NCBI GenBank assembly: GCA_963513935.1
Contig: OY740770.1
Coordinates: 88,509,267 to 88,573,266 of the forward strand
Direction of reading: 5' to 3'
DNA: 64,000 nt
From: Aphrophora alni
Taxonomy: Eukaryota > Arthropoda > Insecta > Hemiptera > Aphrophoridae
How positions within the stretch are numbered: position 1 is the first letter of the stretch; each line of letters begins with the position of its first letter. The position numbers were made by a program, and so were the translations under genes. The notes below the pieces were generated by a model that worked only from the letters and a program-made list of their open reading frames with translations, did no database searches and was not told the DNA's origin. Positions 13,701 to 28,100 of the stretch are shown here, in pieces.

Positions 13701-16131
13701 AATCCAGTCCCTCTCTTCCAAATAAAAGAATGCCTGATTACTATGTATACATAGGAACAGCAGTAAATATTGAATATTGTTAATTGTTGAAATAAATGAC
13801 AAATATTTATTTACCAGATAATAAGATCTGAAGATAAATTGCCCACAAATTAGGAACCATGGCTTACGCATCCCTTAAAATGTGAATTTTTTTAAACTTT
13901 ATAAATTATTTTTTTAAGTATAAACATTCTAAATGATTCCTTCATGGGCTCACCAACAGTGCGTATGGGTGTGGCAATTCTGAGGAACCCTAGCTAGATC
14001 TACATATTTTTTCATGTAGTCTTGGGATAGATCACACTCTTTCTCTTTCTATGTTATTGGTTTTATGACTTCTTGCTTTATCTTCCACAACACAACAGAA
14101 GACCCATTAAATTAAAATGGTAATTTAAATTAAAATTTAAATGGTGCTTTGCCATTAAAGACTTCACCAACTAAAGATACAATGTGGTAACAAAGCGTGG
14201 TGGATCGTGTCACTACTAATACATTCGTATGTGCATGTGTGGTGGGTGTTAACCTAAATTCATCTGTAGTAGTGTAACAGTGAAGATTGCCAGCATTTCT
14301 AATTACATGTCTTCTGTCACTATACTTTGGAAAATCCTTGATCATATCACTTCTTGGCACATATTCCACTCCTGTTCAATTATGTTTTTAGGTAAAGGTT
14401 CTCTGAATACCAGTAAATTAATTGTGTCCGTCAGATAGTTTTCACCACTCCAAACAATTAAAAATTTTTTTTTTATAATATCCTTGGTACACTTCATGCA
14501 ACATTAATTTGCAAAAAACTGAAACTTATGGTCAGGATCATCTTCTACGTGTTCATTTAATAAGTCTCATTTACAATACTTAAAATTTCCTGGTGCAAGA
14601 TTCATGCAATTGGGCTGTTTGAACGTTGTTCAACAATAAGCTTTCTCAAACTCTAAAAAACTGCTTATAGTGTAAAACTATAATTGTAAAACTTATTGAG
14701 TTTTTATAATTCAATTTTTGCAATTTAGGCCTATATGTTATTTATATCTAGTCGATACGACAACATTATAGCCACTTAAGGAGAGTGTTTTTATGTTTTT
14801 AAGGATAATATGTTTACATCTGTTGGCAATATATTATCCAATTAGTCTTACAAACGAAGTACAAACAACTATAGTTGAAAAGAAGCAGTTTCCTCTCTTT
14901 CAACTTTTCTATCGGATCAATCCATACCAAGTGATCCAGAAAGAAATTAATTGGTTGCTTGACCATCTCAGAATAAAATTATAATTTGTAGGTGCATTCC
15001 CTTATGTTTTGGTAATTAAAACTCTATTTAAAAAAATTTGTATTGTGTCTGGTTCAAAAATGGGAGCCATTTTTGTTTTAGAAATCTTTTTGTTTTTCGC
15101 GTTTGTAGGTATTTACAATTATCTTAATTACTCATCACTGGGTTGTCCTATCATTTCAAGATAAACTGTGTTATGTTTGTTACATTCTAGCCTACAAATC
15201 AAACTCTATATACTTAATATGATTCTTTCATGTACTCTTTGAAACACAAAGTTATCAATTGGAAATGAAAAAAAATTAAATTTTCTCTGGTAATGCAGTT
15301 TTTTACAATGACCATTTACACAGAATCAGAGGGGGTATAGCAGTGTACATTAAATCTTTAATTAATACAGAGTTACGTTTTCTGAATATAAAAATGTAAC
15401 TAAACATGACTACATGTTTGTATAAGTTAAATATTCTGGTACTACCGTACTGCTTGATTTATGCTATTGCTCTCCGAAAATTGGTTATTTATCAGATTTT
15501 GAAAGTGTTCTGGTGAATATGACACTGACATTATAGTATAGTAAAAACAGGAGTGCCGACTTAATTGACAAAAAGTTTGTCTTTGCTTCAAATTTAAGTA
15601 CTAAAAGTACAAGAAAGGGGTCAATAATGCTTAGCATTCCAAAGCATTGGACAGCTGTATGTAACAAATCTTTTAATGTATCCGGCTTGTTGCTTTTTAC
15701 AACTCATTACCAAATTCCATCAAATCTATACATATCCTGATAGCCATGCCCAGTTTGCAACATGACTTATGACATTTTATATGGATCAGATAGGTTTGGA
15801 CTGAGGTTGTTTGGAGGAACAATGATACAATGTGATACAATGATTTATTTGCAAGGAATGTATGATGAATGAATAAGAGTATGTATGTTTATGAAAGATG
15901 TTTTCTCTATTAGTTTTTCATATCCATCATATTGTTTATTAGTTTATCTTATTTTTATATTGATCTTAATATTCTTTATTCATTATTATTTTCCTTTATT
16001 TACAATTGTAATTTGTTTATTTTGAAATATGTTTTAAGTTTTCTTTTTACTCATCTAGTATTAGATGAATCTAGTATTAAGAATTTTTTTCTATATATAC
16101 TTGTATTACTTTTACCTAAATTTAGTATGTA

Positions 16132-16173
<42 letters not shown>

Positions 16174-19100
16174 ATTTATTTTATATAGGGTTAAGTGGAA
16201 GAGATCACCTGATGGTTCTAACTTTGCTCTTAAAAATAAAGGCAAAAATCAATGAATCAATCAATTTTGTGTCTAACTGTTGTCTTCCGACTCTGACGCT
16301 CTTAGTGTATGTCTTAGTTGTCTTCCGACTCGGTGATGATGACCGAGAAGTTTTTCGGAAGATAGTGACAAATCCTTTCTTGTTGCTAAAGCTTTTTTTA
16401 TTGTATGGGCAAGTTAGTGTATTACTTAATTAAGAATGTTTTGATTAATGTGTTGTTTTTTTCACTTTTTTAGTATGCTGATATGATGCGTAAAAAAGAG
16501 ATTGTTGAAAACGACAAGAAGAAAATAGTGGCTGTTATAAAAGAATTGGATGAGAAGAAGAAAGAAGCTCTTAGAGTAGCTTGGCAGAAAGTTAATAAAG
16601 ATTTTGGTTCAATATTTGGTTCCCTTCTACCTGGAGCTGATGCCAAGTTGAAACCTCCAGATGGTAAAGACTTACTCGATGGTTTAGAAGTAAGTATTGC
16701 TTTATTCACACAAGCAAGAACAAATCGAAAATGATCATCGAGGATTGTCAAACTGGAAATTAAACGTCTTATCTATATTTTGCTTTAATGTCTTACACTT
16801 TATAAAAATTTGTGTATATAGCTTAAGGTAATGTATCTGTGGGTAGTTATACATTTTTAGAAAGGCTATGATTATCGTAAGTTAAAATAAAAACCTCCAA
16901 AAATTGTGGGAAGATCAGAGACAGAACTACCTGAACTTTAGATTAAACTCTTCCTTATCCTATTTTAAATTTTCTTTTTTACAAGTTAAATAAACAATGC
17001 AGACCTTTGGAAGGAGAGATATCTGTAATTGACAGGAAATAGATTTGCTTCAATCATCTTGTTAATATCAACATGAGTCAAATAAAACTGAAAGAAAGAA
17101 AATAGTGTGTTTTTGTTGTTCATTAGCTAAAGGCACACATTGGATCTAGTTGTGATTAAAAAAATAAAATAAATAAATAAAAATAAAAAATTCCGTATCA
17201 TACTGATAAATGTTATTCTAAAACAATGAAATTTGTAATCACTCCTGCAGAGCTTTTAATTGGATTCAATAGTTTTAACAGAATAATATGCTCTACAGTA
17301 AACATAAATGTAGTTTCATATATTTTATTTTCTTTACATGTACCTATTCTCCTAATTATATATTTTATAAATTTAAAAAGAAAGATGACAAAGAAAAAGC
17401 ATCAAATGTATGTGTTATGTAATAAAAAATATAGACAGTAATGTGATGTCATCAGTAAGACTAAGCCTAGGTGAGGGAACTAATTGGCCTTTGGTTATTG
17501 TAGCCTTTTCAATGCACTGGGATAAAGATTCTAATTTAGACTTACTTATTTTTCTTTTTCTAATGTTAGTATTCATAAAGTATTATGTACAACTTTATAG
17601 TACAATGTGACTTAATAAATAACAGTTTCTTAGTTAATATCATATTAAACATAAAACTGGAGAAAATGGTAATTATTTTGCAATCAGAAATAATTAAGAA
17701 TTGTCAAAATGGAAACAAAACATTTTGATTTTTTCTTTACCTCATTTCACTGTAGACCTACAGATTTGAATATCAACAGGTTCGCCCACAACATTGATCG
17801 TGGACTCATTTCTTGTAATCATGCAACACAAACTCAATGTCAGTACAGTAGTGTATTTCGTTGTTTAATATATTTTAATTTTACGGGCATTATACTATTA
17901 TTACAATAAACAGAAAATTATTTGCCGGTGATTACAGGGAATCAATAATATGTTAAACGTAGATATTACTTGTCACTGTGAACTGCTGTGTGAATGTGGG
18001 AATGAATCAAACGTAGGCCTAGAACTGATGGTGCGCTTATCCAGTTAGAATTTTACAACTCGAGATTAGCAGCAGATGTTTGGTTGAATAGCCAGGTATT
18101 TTATAAATGTAAATAATTACAATAGGAAACAATTGAACTAAGTTTAGTTTACTTAATAATTATAACTTTGTGATTGTATTTTCGTTATTTGGGATTTTAT
18201 TTACAATACTATTAAAACGGGAAAGTTTTCTGCTGGACTTATATTTTTGAATGGTTAATCTGGGAAAACCATCGTTCAGGGAAGGTTGAATCCTGTAAAA
18301 ATATGCATTGTTTAAATGGATTTCCAATCTCGACAGCAGAATCTGAACTATAAATGGTGGAAACCGATGAATAGAGATTTACTATTTTTTACTCGGGGGC
18401 GGGGGGCTCTTTCTCATATTCAACATTAAAAATTTATAATTTCATAAATTTATTATTTTTTCTTTTCTTTATACTAAATAATATATGCGAGAAATAAAAT
18501 ATGATAAAATAAGATGTATATATGGAAAATATATGAAACAATTTAAATTTAAAAAGGGAACAGAGATTTTTAAAATGTATATTGGATTAAAGTTGGGCGC
18601 CATTTTTAAATACTTTATTACAAAAAATAAATAAATAAAAAAATTAATTATGAAATTTATCACTCTAGAAGAGAGTGTGAAATATCTCAGAGGTCATAAA
18701 TTCTTTTTAAAAAAAGTGTACTTAGTAGAATACTGAATAAAGTACAGAAATCTTTTTATTCTGAAATGCACATTTTATTATTAAATCAACACAATGTTAA
18801 ACAGAATACATATATATCAGATAATACAGTAACTGTAAAAAAAAAAGAAATTACATATAAAACATCCTACACATTTAATTGATCAAGATTATATTCATTA
18901 AAATTAAATTTATTAACTTTATTTATGGTTGCAACCTATTTTTTAAATTGAAAGATTTTTTATATATTGAAAAGTTAATATTCTTCTTACTTTATTTTAT
19001 TAATTTCATAAAAATTTCATTTCTTTTATAAATTCAAATTCAAAATATCATAATCATAATTTTAAATAAAGAGAATCTTTCACTTATGAAAGATTTTCAA

Positions 19101-22100
19101 AATTACACTTGAAAAAACATATCATGTCTTCTTACAGAAAACGTCAGACAAATCTACAAACATAATGTTAAAATTTCAACAAAATCACAAAATACAAATC
19201 AATTATATATTATAGTTTATATGAAGAATAATTTATACATGTTATATATATATATACCAGACATGCGTTATAATTTTAGATAAATTTCAATTAAAAGCAC
19301 ATCTTTTCTTGGTTCCTGTCACATGGCGTCGTTTCACTGAAATCACGTCTACTGTTTCTAAAATTAACTTTTTAAGTTCTCGACTTCACTTATAAGAACA
19401 TATCAATTGTTAACTTAATTATTAGTTCAAAAGTTTATACCCAAATTATTTTGTTTTCTATTAAAAACACAAAAACTTAGTCCTTTGTATACACGTTTTC
19501 TTCCGGATTGCATAATGCATATTGTCCATTGCACAATATTACCAAATCAAATATTTTTTACCTTCTAAAAGTTTATTTTTACTCAAAATTAACTAACTCA
19601 CAATAGTTTATAACAGTACGTATTAGACAACTCTTAGTTTCTCAAAAAAACGCTTTCTTTTTATACTTCCAATTCATTAAGACGAACATGTCTATCAAAA
19701 GAGCGTGGTCCCGCTTTGAAGGATCTGAAGAGACTGAATCAGTTTTAGCTTAGGCGGTTAACGAACAAACTTTATGTTTTGTCTACAAAATGTTTACACT
19801 GCACTTCTCTTATGATTAAGTTTATAACTGTTTTAAATATTAAAATACATACAATAAATTTCGCTGATCATTTTGTACTAATTATTTTGTTTAATTATTC
19901 ATTCTTTATTGATTTTATACGAAAAAACAAAATATGTTTCCTGTATGATACATTGAGTTCAATGTATACTCCATTCTATCTAAGATCATCAAACTAAAAA
20001 TGTACACTGTTACATATAGCAGATATGTTCAAGGTAATTATTTTCCCCACCATCACATTATTTGCATTTAGTTTTGTATACTATCAGTGTTTAGTATTAA
20101 GCTAGATGCATTGGACCGTTGACTCTCTGTTTTAAACCTTGCCTGCTCTCTCTCTCTCTCACACAAAAACATCCAATTTTGCGCTTCTTTCATCTCTCTC
20201 ATCGGATTATATAATCGAAGCTATATTAAAATAGGGAATAAGATTGTAAGGATAGGAAGAGAGAGTATAGCCGGCCAAACGTAAGCTGGCACTTGGGCTT
20301 GGCGAGCCGAGGCGACGGACCCTTGGCGAGGGGAGGGTGGAGGTGCAGGTAAAATCCTTTCAGAATACATTGACCCACCCGCCCACCCGTGATATATGTC
20401 AGATCTTTTTAGCAATATACAAGCGGCTGCCAATATGTTCAAATTTTTAATATGGGAGTCAGAAAACTACAGTTATCCAGAAGTAAGACAAAGGTAAATA
20501 AAAGGTAAGCTAAGTAGAAAAGGGAGTTTTAATACGTATATATGTTATTTGCTATGAGTTACATTTATATGCTAATTATTTACTTATTTATTATAAATAA
20601 GTAAATTTTATTATAAATAATTTATTATAATTATTTATTTACTTATTTATATGCTGAATAGAACAGCTTACTTACGGGCCGATGGTTATGCCCAGCGTTA
20701 ATTTGGCCGTCGATATTTTCAGAACGACGAATACAGGTTTTCTACCTAGGAGCCAAGTGCCAGCTTACGTTTGGCCGGCTATATATCCTTACATTTTTAT
20801 TATTATTTTAAAAAAATTTTTTTTTGTCAATTTGCTAACAAGACAAAGATACTTTTTCATAACAAAACCACTCTATTCACGTTTAGTAGTGTGTCTTCAT
20901 AGTATTTTCAGGATGGTTTTGTAGCAAACTTTCCAATATTTTCAATCGATAATTTTTCTCTTATATAATATTTTCAATTATATACTAGTATATAATTCAA
21001 TCTTATTTTCTTAAATAAAGCTTCTACTTAGTGTGTGTATTCCTTGTGTAAAACAATTAATCTTAATTTCCTGCCTATAATTATTATCTCTCCTCACCTT
21101 TACCCCATGAGTGCCGCTTAATCTGGGTTATTCACTTTCTGGATAATAACATATATATATTTTTTATATTACATCTCTTCTAACAATAATGTAAGATTCT
21201 ATTATTTAATACCCCCCCCCCCCACGGTATTTTTTTTAGGTTTTGTAAAAGGCCCCGGTGTTACAATATTAATAAATGACACGTACTACTGGTTAAACAA
21301 TGTGTATTATAAATTTCTCAGTTTTCCTAAAATTTAACATATTGCAAATAAATTCAATTTTTCTACGAGTTATAATTTTGAAATTTGATTTTCTTATTGG
21401 GCTGTTGTTATAAATCTATTATAAAACGGAAACATTTTCGTTTCCGTATATTTTCAGTGATGGGTGTTGACATTTAGTTGTCACAATGAAATCGGACAAA
21501 AGGGCACCACTTTAGGCAGCTTACATCCTATCTCCTGGTAACTTCCTTTGATCTATTCACATTTTGAAGGGCTAATAAAGATAAATATTCGTTCATTTCA
21601 TACCGTGTATAACACTGTTACATGATGTTATGATGTTAACACTGTTTTTTTTTCATTTCATTAGTTCATGTTATGTATTATTTACGTTGCAATATTATTC
21701 TATCCGTTTAGCTCTTGTTCGTAAAAATGGAACCAGCCTTGTACAAGCAGGAAAACCAAGGCAAGTTCATAAAATTGAGCCAGCTTACTTTCTTTCTCCC
21801 AGTAACTTCCTGTTATAATTTTAATAACTCACAACACATGTTAATAATTTTTTTTTTCTTTGACAAGAAGGGCGATTGAAGATAAATATCATATCTGTCC
21901 ATTTCATATCATGTCCGTTATCAATTTTGACTGTTTTTCTCATTTATTAGTTCAATTTTTATCGTGTTTGTTGCAGTGTTATTCCATCAGTTTGCGCCTT
22001 GTTTGGAAACCAATCCAGGCTCGTAAAAACAAGACCTGCTCGGAAAACCTTGCAAAGTTCGTAAAATTGAACCAGGTTTGGATAATCGTTTTAGCCCAGA

Positions 22101-25100
22101 AAATTGAGTCGAGCTCAAAGGCTTGATAATTTTTCGGTCATTGGTTGAAACTTTGTTGAGCTCACCTCGAAAGTTTTAGGGTTTCCACATCCTTACAAAC
22201 CATTAGAGTTTTAAGTACAATTGAAACCAAATTGTTGTTGCACCATCATAGTACTTGCTCAACCCATCTCTTGTATTGGTTTAGTGAGTATAATTGTGTC
22301 TATCACTAAACATGTGGTAGCTACTTGGCCTTGCACCATCATAGTACTTGCTCAACCCATCTCTTGTATTGGTTTAGTGAGTATAATTGTGTCTATCACT
22401 AAACATGTGGTAGCTACTTGGCCTTGCACCATCATAGTACTTGCTCAACCCATCTCTTGTATTGGTTTAGTGAGTATAATTGTGTCTATCACTAAACATG
22501 TGGTAGCTACTTGGCCTTGCACCATCATAGTACTTGCTCAACCCATCTCTTGTATTGGTTTAGTGAGTATAATTGTGTCTATCACTAAACATGTGGTAGC
22601 TACTTGGCCTTGCACCATCATAGTACTTGCTCAACCCATCTCTTGTATTGGTTTAGTGAGTATAATTGTGCCTATCACTAAACATGTGGTAGCTACTTGG
22701 CCTTGCACCATAATAGTACTTGCTCAACCCATCTCTTGTATTGGTTTAGTGAGTATAATTGTGTCTATCACTAAACATGTGGTAGCTACTTGGCCTTGCA
22801 CCATCATAGTACTTGCTCAACCCATCTCTTGTATTGGTTTAGTGAGTATAATTGTGTCTATCACTAAACATGTGGTAGCTACTTGGCCTTGTACCATCAT
22901 AGTACTTGCTCAACCCATCTCTTGTATTGGTTTAGTGAGTATAATTGTGTCTATCACTAAACATGTGGTAGCTACTTGGCCTTGCACCATCATAGTACTT
23001 GCTCAACCCATCTCTTGTATTGGTTTAGTGAGTATAATTAATTGTGTCTATCACTAAACATGTGGTAGCTACTTGGCCTTGCACCATCATAGTACTTGCT
23101 CAACCCATCTCTTGTATTGGTTTAGTGAGTATAATTGTGTCTATCACTAAACATGTGGTAGCTACTTGGCCTTGCACCATCATAGTACTTGCTCAAACCA
23201 TCTCTTGTATTGGTTTAGTGAGTATAATTGTGTCTATCACTAAACATGTGGTAGCTACTTGGCCTTGCACCATCATAGTACTTGCTCAACCCATCTCTTG
23301 TATTGGTTTAGTCAGTATAATTGTGTCTATCACTAAACATGTGGTAGCTACTTGGCCTTGCACCATCATAGTACTTGCTCAACCCATCTCTTGTATTGGT
23401 TTAGTGAGTATAATTGTGTCTATCACTAAACATGTGGTAGCATCTTGGCCTTGCACCATAATAGTACTTGCTCAACCCATCTCTTGTATTGGTTTAGTGA
23501 GTATAATTGTGTCTATCACTAAACATGTGGTAGCTACTTGGCCTTGCACCATCATAGTACTTGCTCAACCCATCTCTTGTATTGGTTTAGTGAGTATAAT
23601 TGTGTCTATCACTAAACATGTGGTAGCTACTTGGCCTTGCACCATCATAGTACTTGCTCAACCCATCTCTTGTATTGGTTTAGTGAGTATAATTGTGTCT
23701 ATCACTAAACATGTGGTAGCTACTTGGCCTTGCACCATCATAGTACTTGCTCAACCCATCTCTTGTATTGGTTTAGTGAGTATAATTGTGTCTATCACTA
23801 AACATGTGGTAGCTACTTGGCCTTGCACCATCATAGTACTTGCTCAACCCATCTCTTGTATTGGTTTAGTCAGTATAATTGTGTCTATCACTAAACATGT
23901 GGTAGCTACTTGGCCTTGCACCATCATAGTACTTGCTCAACCCATCTCTTGTATTGGTTTAGTGAGTATAATTGTGTCTATCACTAAACATGTGGTAGCT
24001 ACTTGGCCTTGCACCATAATAGTACTTGCTCAACCCATCTCTTGTATTGGTTTAGTGAGTATAATTGTGTCTATCACTAAACATGTGGTAGCTACCTGGC
24101 CTTGCACCATCATAGTACTTGCTCAACCCATCTCTTGTATTGGTTTAGTCAGTATAATTGTGTCTATCACTAAACATGTGGTAGCTACTTGGCCTTTTCA
24201 GGTATTGAAAAATATGAATTCAATACAGTGTTGATCACTGTTATTGACATACATGTTCTATTTGCCTAAATTATGAATTAAACATTAATTATTTTGATAA
24301 GAACAATAAAACTATTATTTTTGTGTAAGAATTGCCCAATTCCAATTTTTGCTTATTATAGAACAACATACAATTAGATGTTTACTGCATTGGGAGTTAC
24401 TGTTGTTATAGCTGGTGAATCCAAGAGAGCTTACTATTGATTCTACAATTATAATTGTCTTAACTGTTTTGTCTGGAGGTGCTCTTTTCACAAATAAACT
24501 GTTTACTTGGGTGAAGTTGTTTCAGCTTCTCTGTTTGCGGCGGTTACTGGGGGCATCACAGGGGCTATGTAAGGCAACATCTGAATCTGTTGTCACATAT
24601 GATATTTAAGTTTTTGTTCTTAGGCTGTATAATTTTGTATTATTTTAAATTCTTAGAGCCTTTATCTGCTTTACAGTTGCATATAGTATACATAATATGT
24701 TTAATAAATTATTAAAAATAAAAGTTGCTTTTAAAAAGTGTTATAGGTTCAATAGGATGGATGCTATTTTCAATCACTTCAATTTGAATTACAGGATTTT
24801 ATGTCCTAGTATTTGGTCGAAAATCTATGTGGAAATTTGTGGATCAACAAATTTGATTAAAATAACTTTCTATTTATAATTTGTCTGTAATTTTTTTTTT
24901 TTTACTATGAGACAGTATATGTATAATACAGAGAATATTTAGTAATGGGGCATTAATTTCATATTGAGGCTTTTATGGAAATACTTTTTTTTGAAATCCA
25001 TTGATTGTAAGAACATAGCTTTCGAATAACATCTATATGTTCTTTTGTTTGTAAATTGACTTTGAAGTATATTACAGAACAATTATGAATTTTACAACCA

Positions 25101-28100
25101 GTTTTTATCAAATTTGATATGTGGACATCTTTTTTCCATATTTCAAGTTTTTTTAAATATAAAAGAATAACTCAAAATTTGTGGGTAATTGTCATTATAT
25201 CAAATAAAAGTTTTTTAATTTTATCAAAATCTGCTCTTTTGATTTTGATCAAAATTTATTGAAATGTAATCCTTAATTACACAAACATATTGTTCATCAT
25301 CGATTCAGAAATTCAGTTTCTGGAGTTATGAGTTAAAAAGTTAGAGTTAACACTGTCGAAAGTCTCGTAATTAGACCAACTTTTTGCAATAAAATTTTAT
25401 GATGAAATGTTATTTAAGCCATATCTAAAAAAAAATTACAGTTCGAAGGTAAATGAGATAGATGGGGAGAAAAATGAACCCATACTGCTATCAAGACAGT
25501 TTTTTTATTACATGCAATTGGCACATTAGCTTTTCAAAACCCTTTAGATTTCACCAACATTTTATCGAAATCGGAGTAGGGCAAGTTTGATATGTTTAAA
25601 CTTTTAAGACTTAAATGAAATACAAATACAATATTTTGTAATATATTATTATACAATTTATTGAGTAATAGTTTCGCCAGTTACAGTATTTATGAGGCAG
25701 CTTAACACAGACTAAGAAATAATAAAAACAAACAATTTATACATATCAGGACTATACCATTACTTGTCACATAAATAAACTTCAGGTACAAGGTTGAGGA
25801 GGGGTGTGGTGAGACTATGGTGATAGGTCCTAGAGAAAGGTTGAAGAAACAAGGAATTTGTGAATAATTCTACCTGATCGTTTAAAACTAAACTTTACAA
25901 AATTATCTTTTGATTTTTTTTAAATTTCCAAAGCATTTAACTTCCTACTTTTGCATTGACATGTAAAATCTTAAAATTAACATTAGAATAAAAATGTGAT
26001 TATTTACATTTGCAGCCATATTTACTGCATTATTTTTAATATGGTTGGAAAAGCTAGTGATTGTAATCCAACCACCAACTCCTTTCGTGTTCTTCTAACC
26101 TAGACTAACATTACAACCTAAATCAGCTGCATACAGTTTGCTATACATACTATTGCATGTCAGTTTATAAACATCATTACTACTTTTTTGTGTCCATATT
26201 ATCAATTTTATCCTTTAAATTCCCTAACATTTCCCCTAAATTGTTCTTACAATAAAAAGCTTTGTTTTATTTTATTTTGAAACTTTAAAAGCTTTATTGC
26301 TTTATTTTATCCTTGAATATGGAGTTTCAACAAGAAATATCTGCTGTTACATTAAAATTTATTTAATGTAGTTTTTAACATTTTTTTCTATGAGGTTAAC
26401 TTCATTCCATTATTTATAGTAATTTGTTTAATACAAATGAGTTCTTACAACAATTTTTATTAGACATAGGACTGTTAACATTCTGTGGAAAGAGGCCAAT
26501 TTGTGACTAAATGGACGTTGCTATGTTACATGTATTATATTGTCAGTAAATTGCAGGTTTTCTAAAGATTCTGAATTTACGATTACCATCTACCATCTTC
26601 ATTTTTTATAGTGATGTTTAGAAAATTGATTTGATTCTGTTGCCCTATTTCTATAATGAACTGTATTGCCTTATTAAAAAAACTTTTTTAAATTACCAAA
26701 AATTGAATCAGGCTTCAAATCCTTCAAATAATCATAAAACATCATCTACCAATAGAAATAAATGGTTTGGCTCTTCACCAAACTGTTCAAGCCCTAAAAA
26801 TATCCTAAAAATGGAAAATTGAAAGATTCTGCAAAAATAATTTTCTTTTTAAAGTGTAGAATGTCAGGTACAGACATGTTACAGAGCTGGATTCATAGGA
26901 TAGTAGGAGAAATAGGCAGCCGTCTTAAAGCAGCCGTCTTAAAGCAGCCTCATATTTGTCATGAAGTAACATGAATTCTACACTTAATTTGAAACATAAT
27001 GCTTGTTGCAGTATGTATTCCAATATATAATGTTAGACTTAAATGGGTTTTTAAGTTTGATACCAACTCTGATACAAAGTACTTTAGATTGATTGAATAA
27101 GATTTTTATGATTTGTGATACATTAAATTTTTTTATAGATAACTGTTGAACTAGCTTTTTTGTGGAGATGGCGAGGAATACTTTTTGATTTATTAGGATT
27201 TACTTTTATGTAAGAAAGTTATTGTAATGTTTGTGCTCCATTTATTTATTAGTTTAAAGATATGTATTAATTCACTGCTGTTATTATTGTGTTTAAGGTT
27301 AAAGTAGGCTTCAATAACATATGGAAAGACAGTCTTGGCGAATTAAGCGGAGGCCAACGTTCACTGGTTGCACTTTCATTAATTCTAGCGATGCTGTTGT
27401 TCAAGCCAGCACCCATCTACATTCTAGATGAAGTAGATGCCGCTCTTGATCTTTCCCACACACAAAACATAGGACAGATGTTAAAGTCACATTTCAAGAC
27501 TTCACAGGTGAAACATTTTCAATTATTTTATAGCATTTTAATTTTATTAAGTAAGTCTTCTTATAGAATGCCATTGGAAAAATGAGTTAGGTAACAATCC
27601 TTTGCTATAACATAAAGATGGACTGTAAAATGTGTACTATTTCTGATATTAGAATATTATGTAGTTGTTTGGAGTAGATAATAATGTTAGCGGCACCCAA
27701 TTTTTGTTCAATTGTGCTTTGATTTTGAAAATGGCCGTACCAATGTTCACGATGAGGACCACAGTGGTACACTTAGCCTTGTGACTGATGAACTGGTGAT
27801 GAAAATCAATGACAAAATTTGTGAAAATTGTTGTTTTATGATTACAGACTCTTTCTGAACATTTCCCCCAAATTTCATGGAGTTTGGTGCATGAAATTGT
27901 GGTGGAAAGTTTGGTTACCACAAATTTTGTTCATGGTGGTTCCCAAAATCTAACGGAACACCACAAAAAACAGAGACGGCTGCAACACTGACTTTCCTCA
28001 AAGATTATGACAAATATGGTAACAAAGTTATCAATCGTATTGCAACCGGGGTTGAGACTTGGGTGAAGCATGTCAATTGTGACATACAAATTCTCCCAAG

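Noticed and set aside
16065..16433. 122-codon open frame on the plus strand
   Set aside because: Contains the (TA)n(TG)n microsatellite and low-complexity residues. No domain.
22221..24234. Open frames of 278 and 396 codons with a perfect 31-residue hydrophobic repeat
   Set aside because: They follow from a 93-bp (31 x 3) minisatellite that lacks a stop in one frame. There is no sign of selection on codons, no splice link to SMC2, and the array lies inside an intron.
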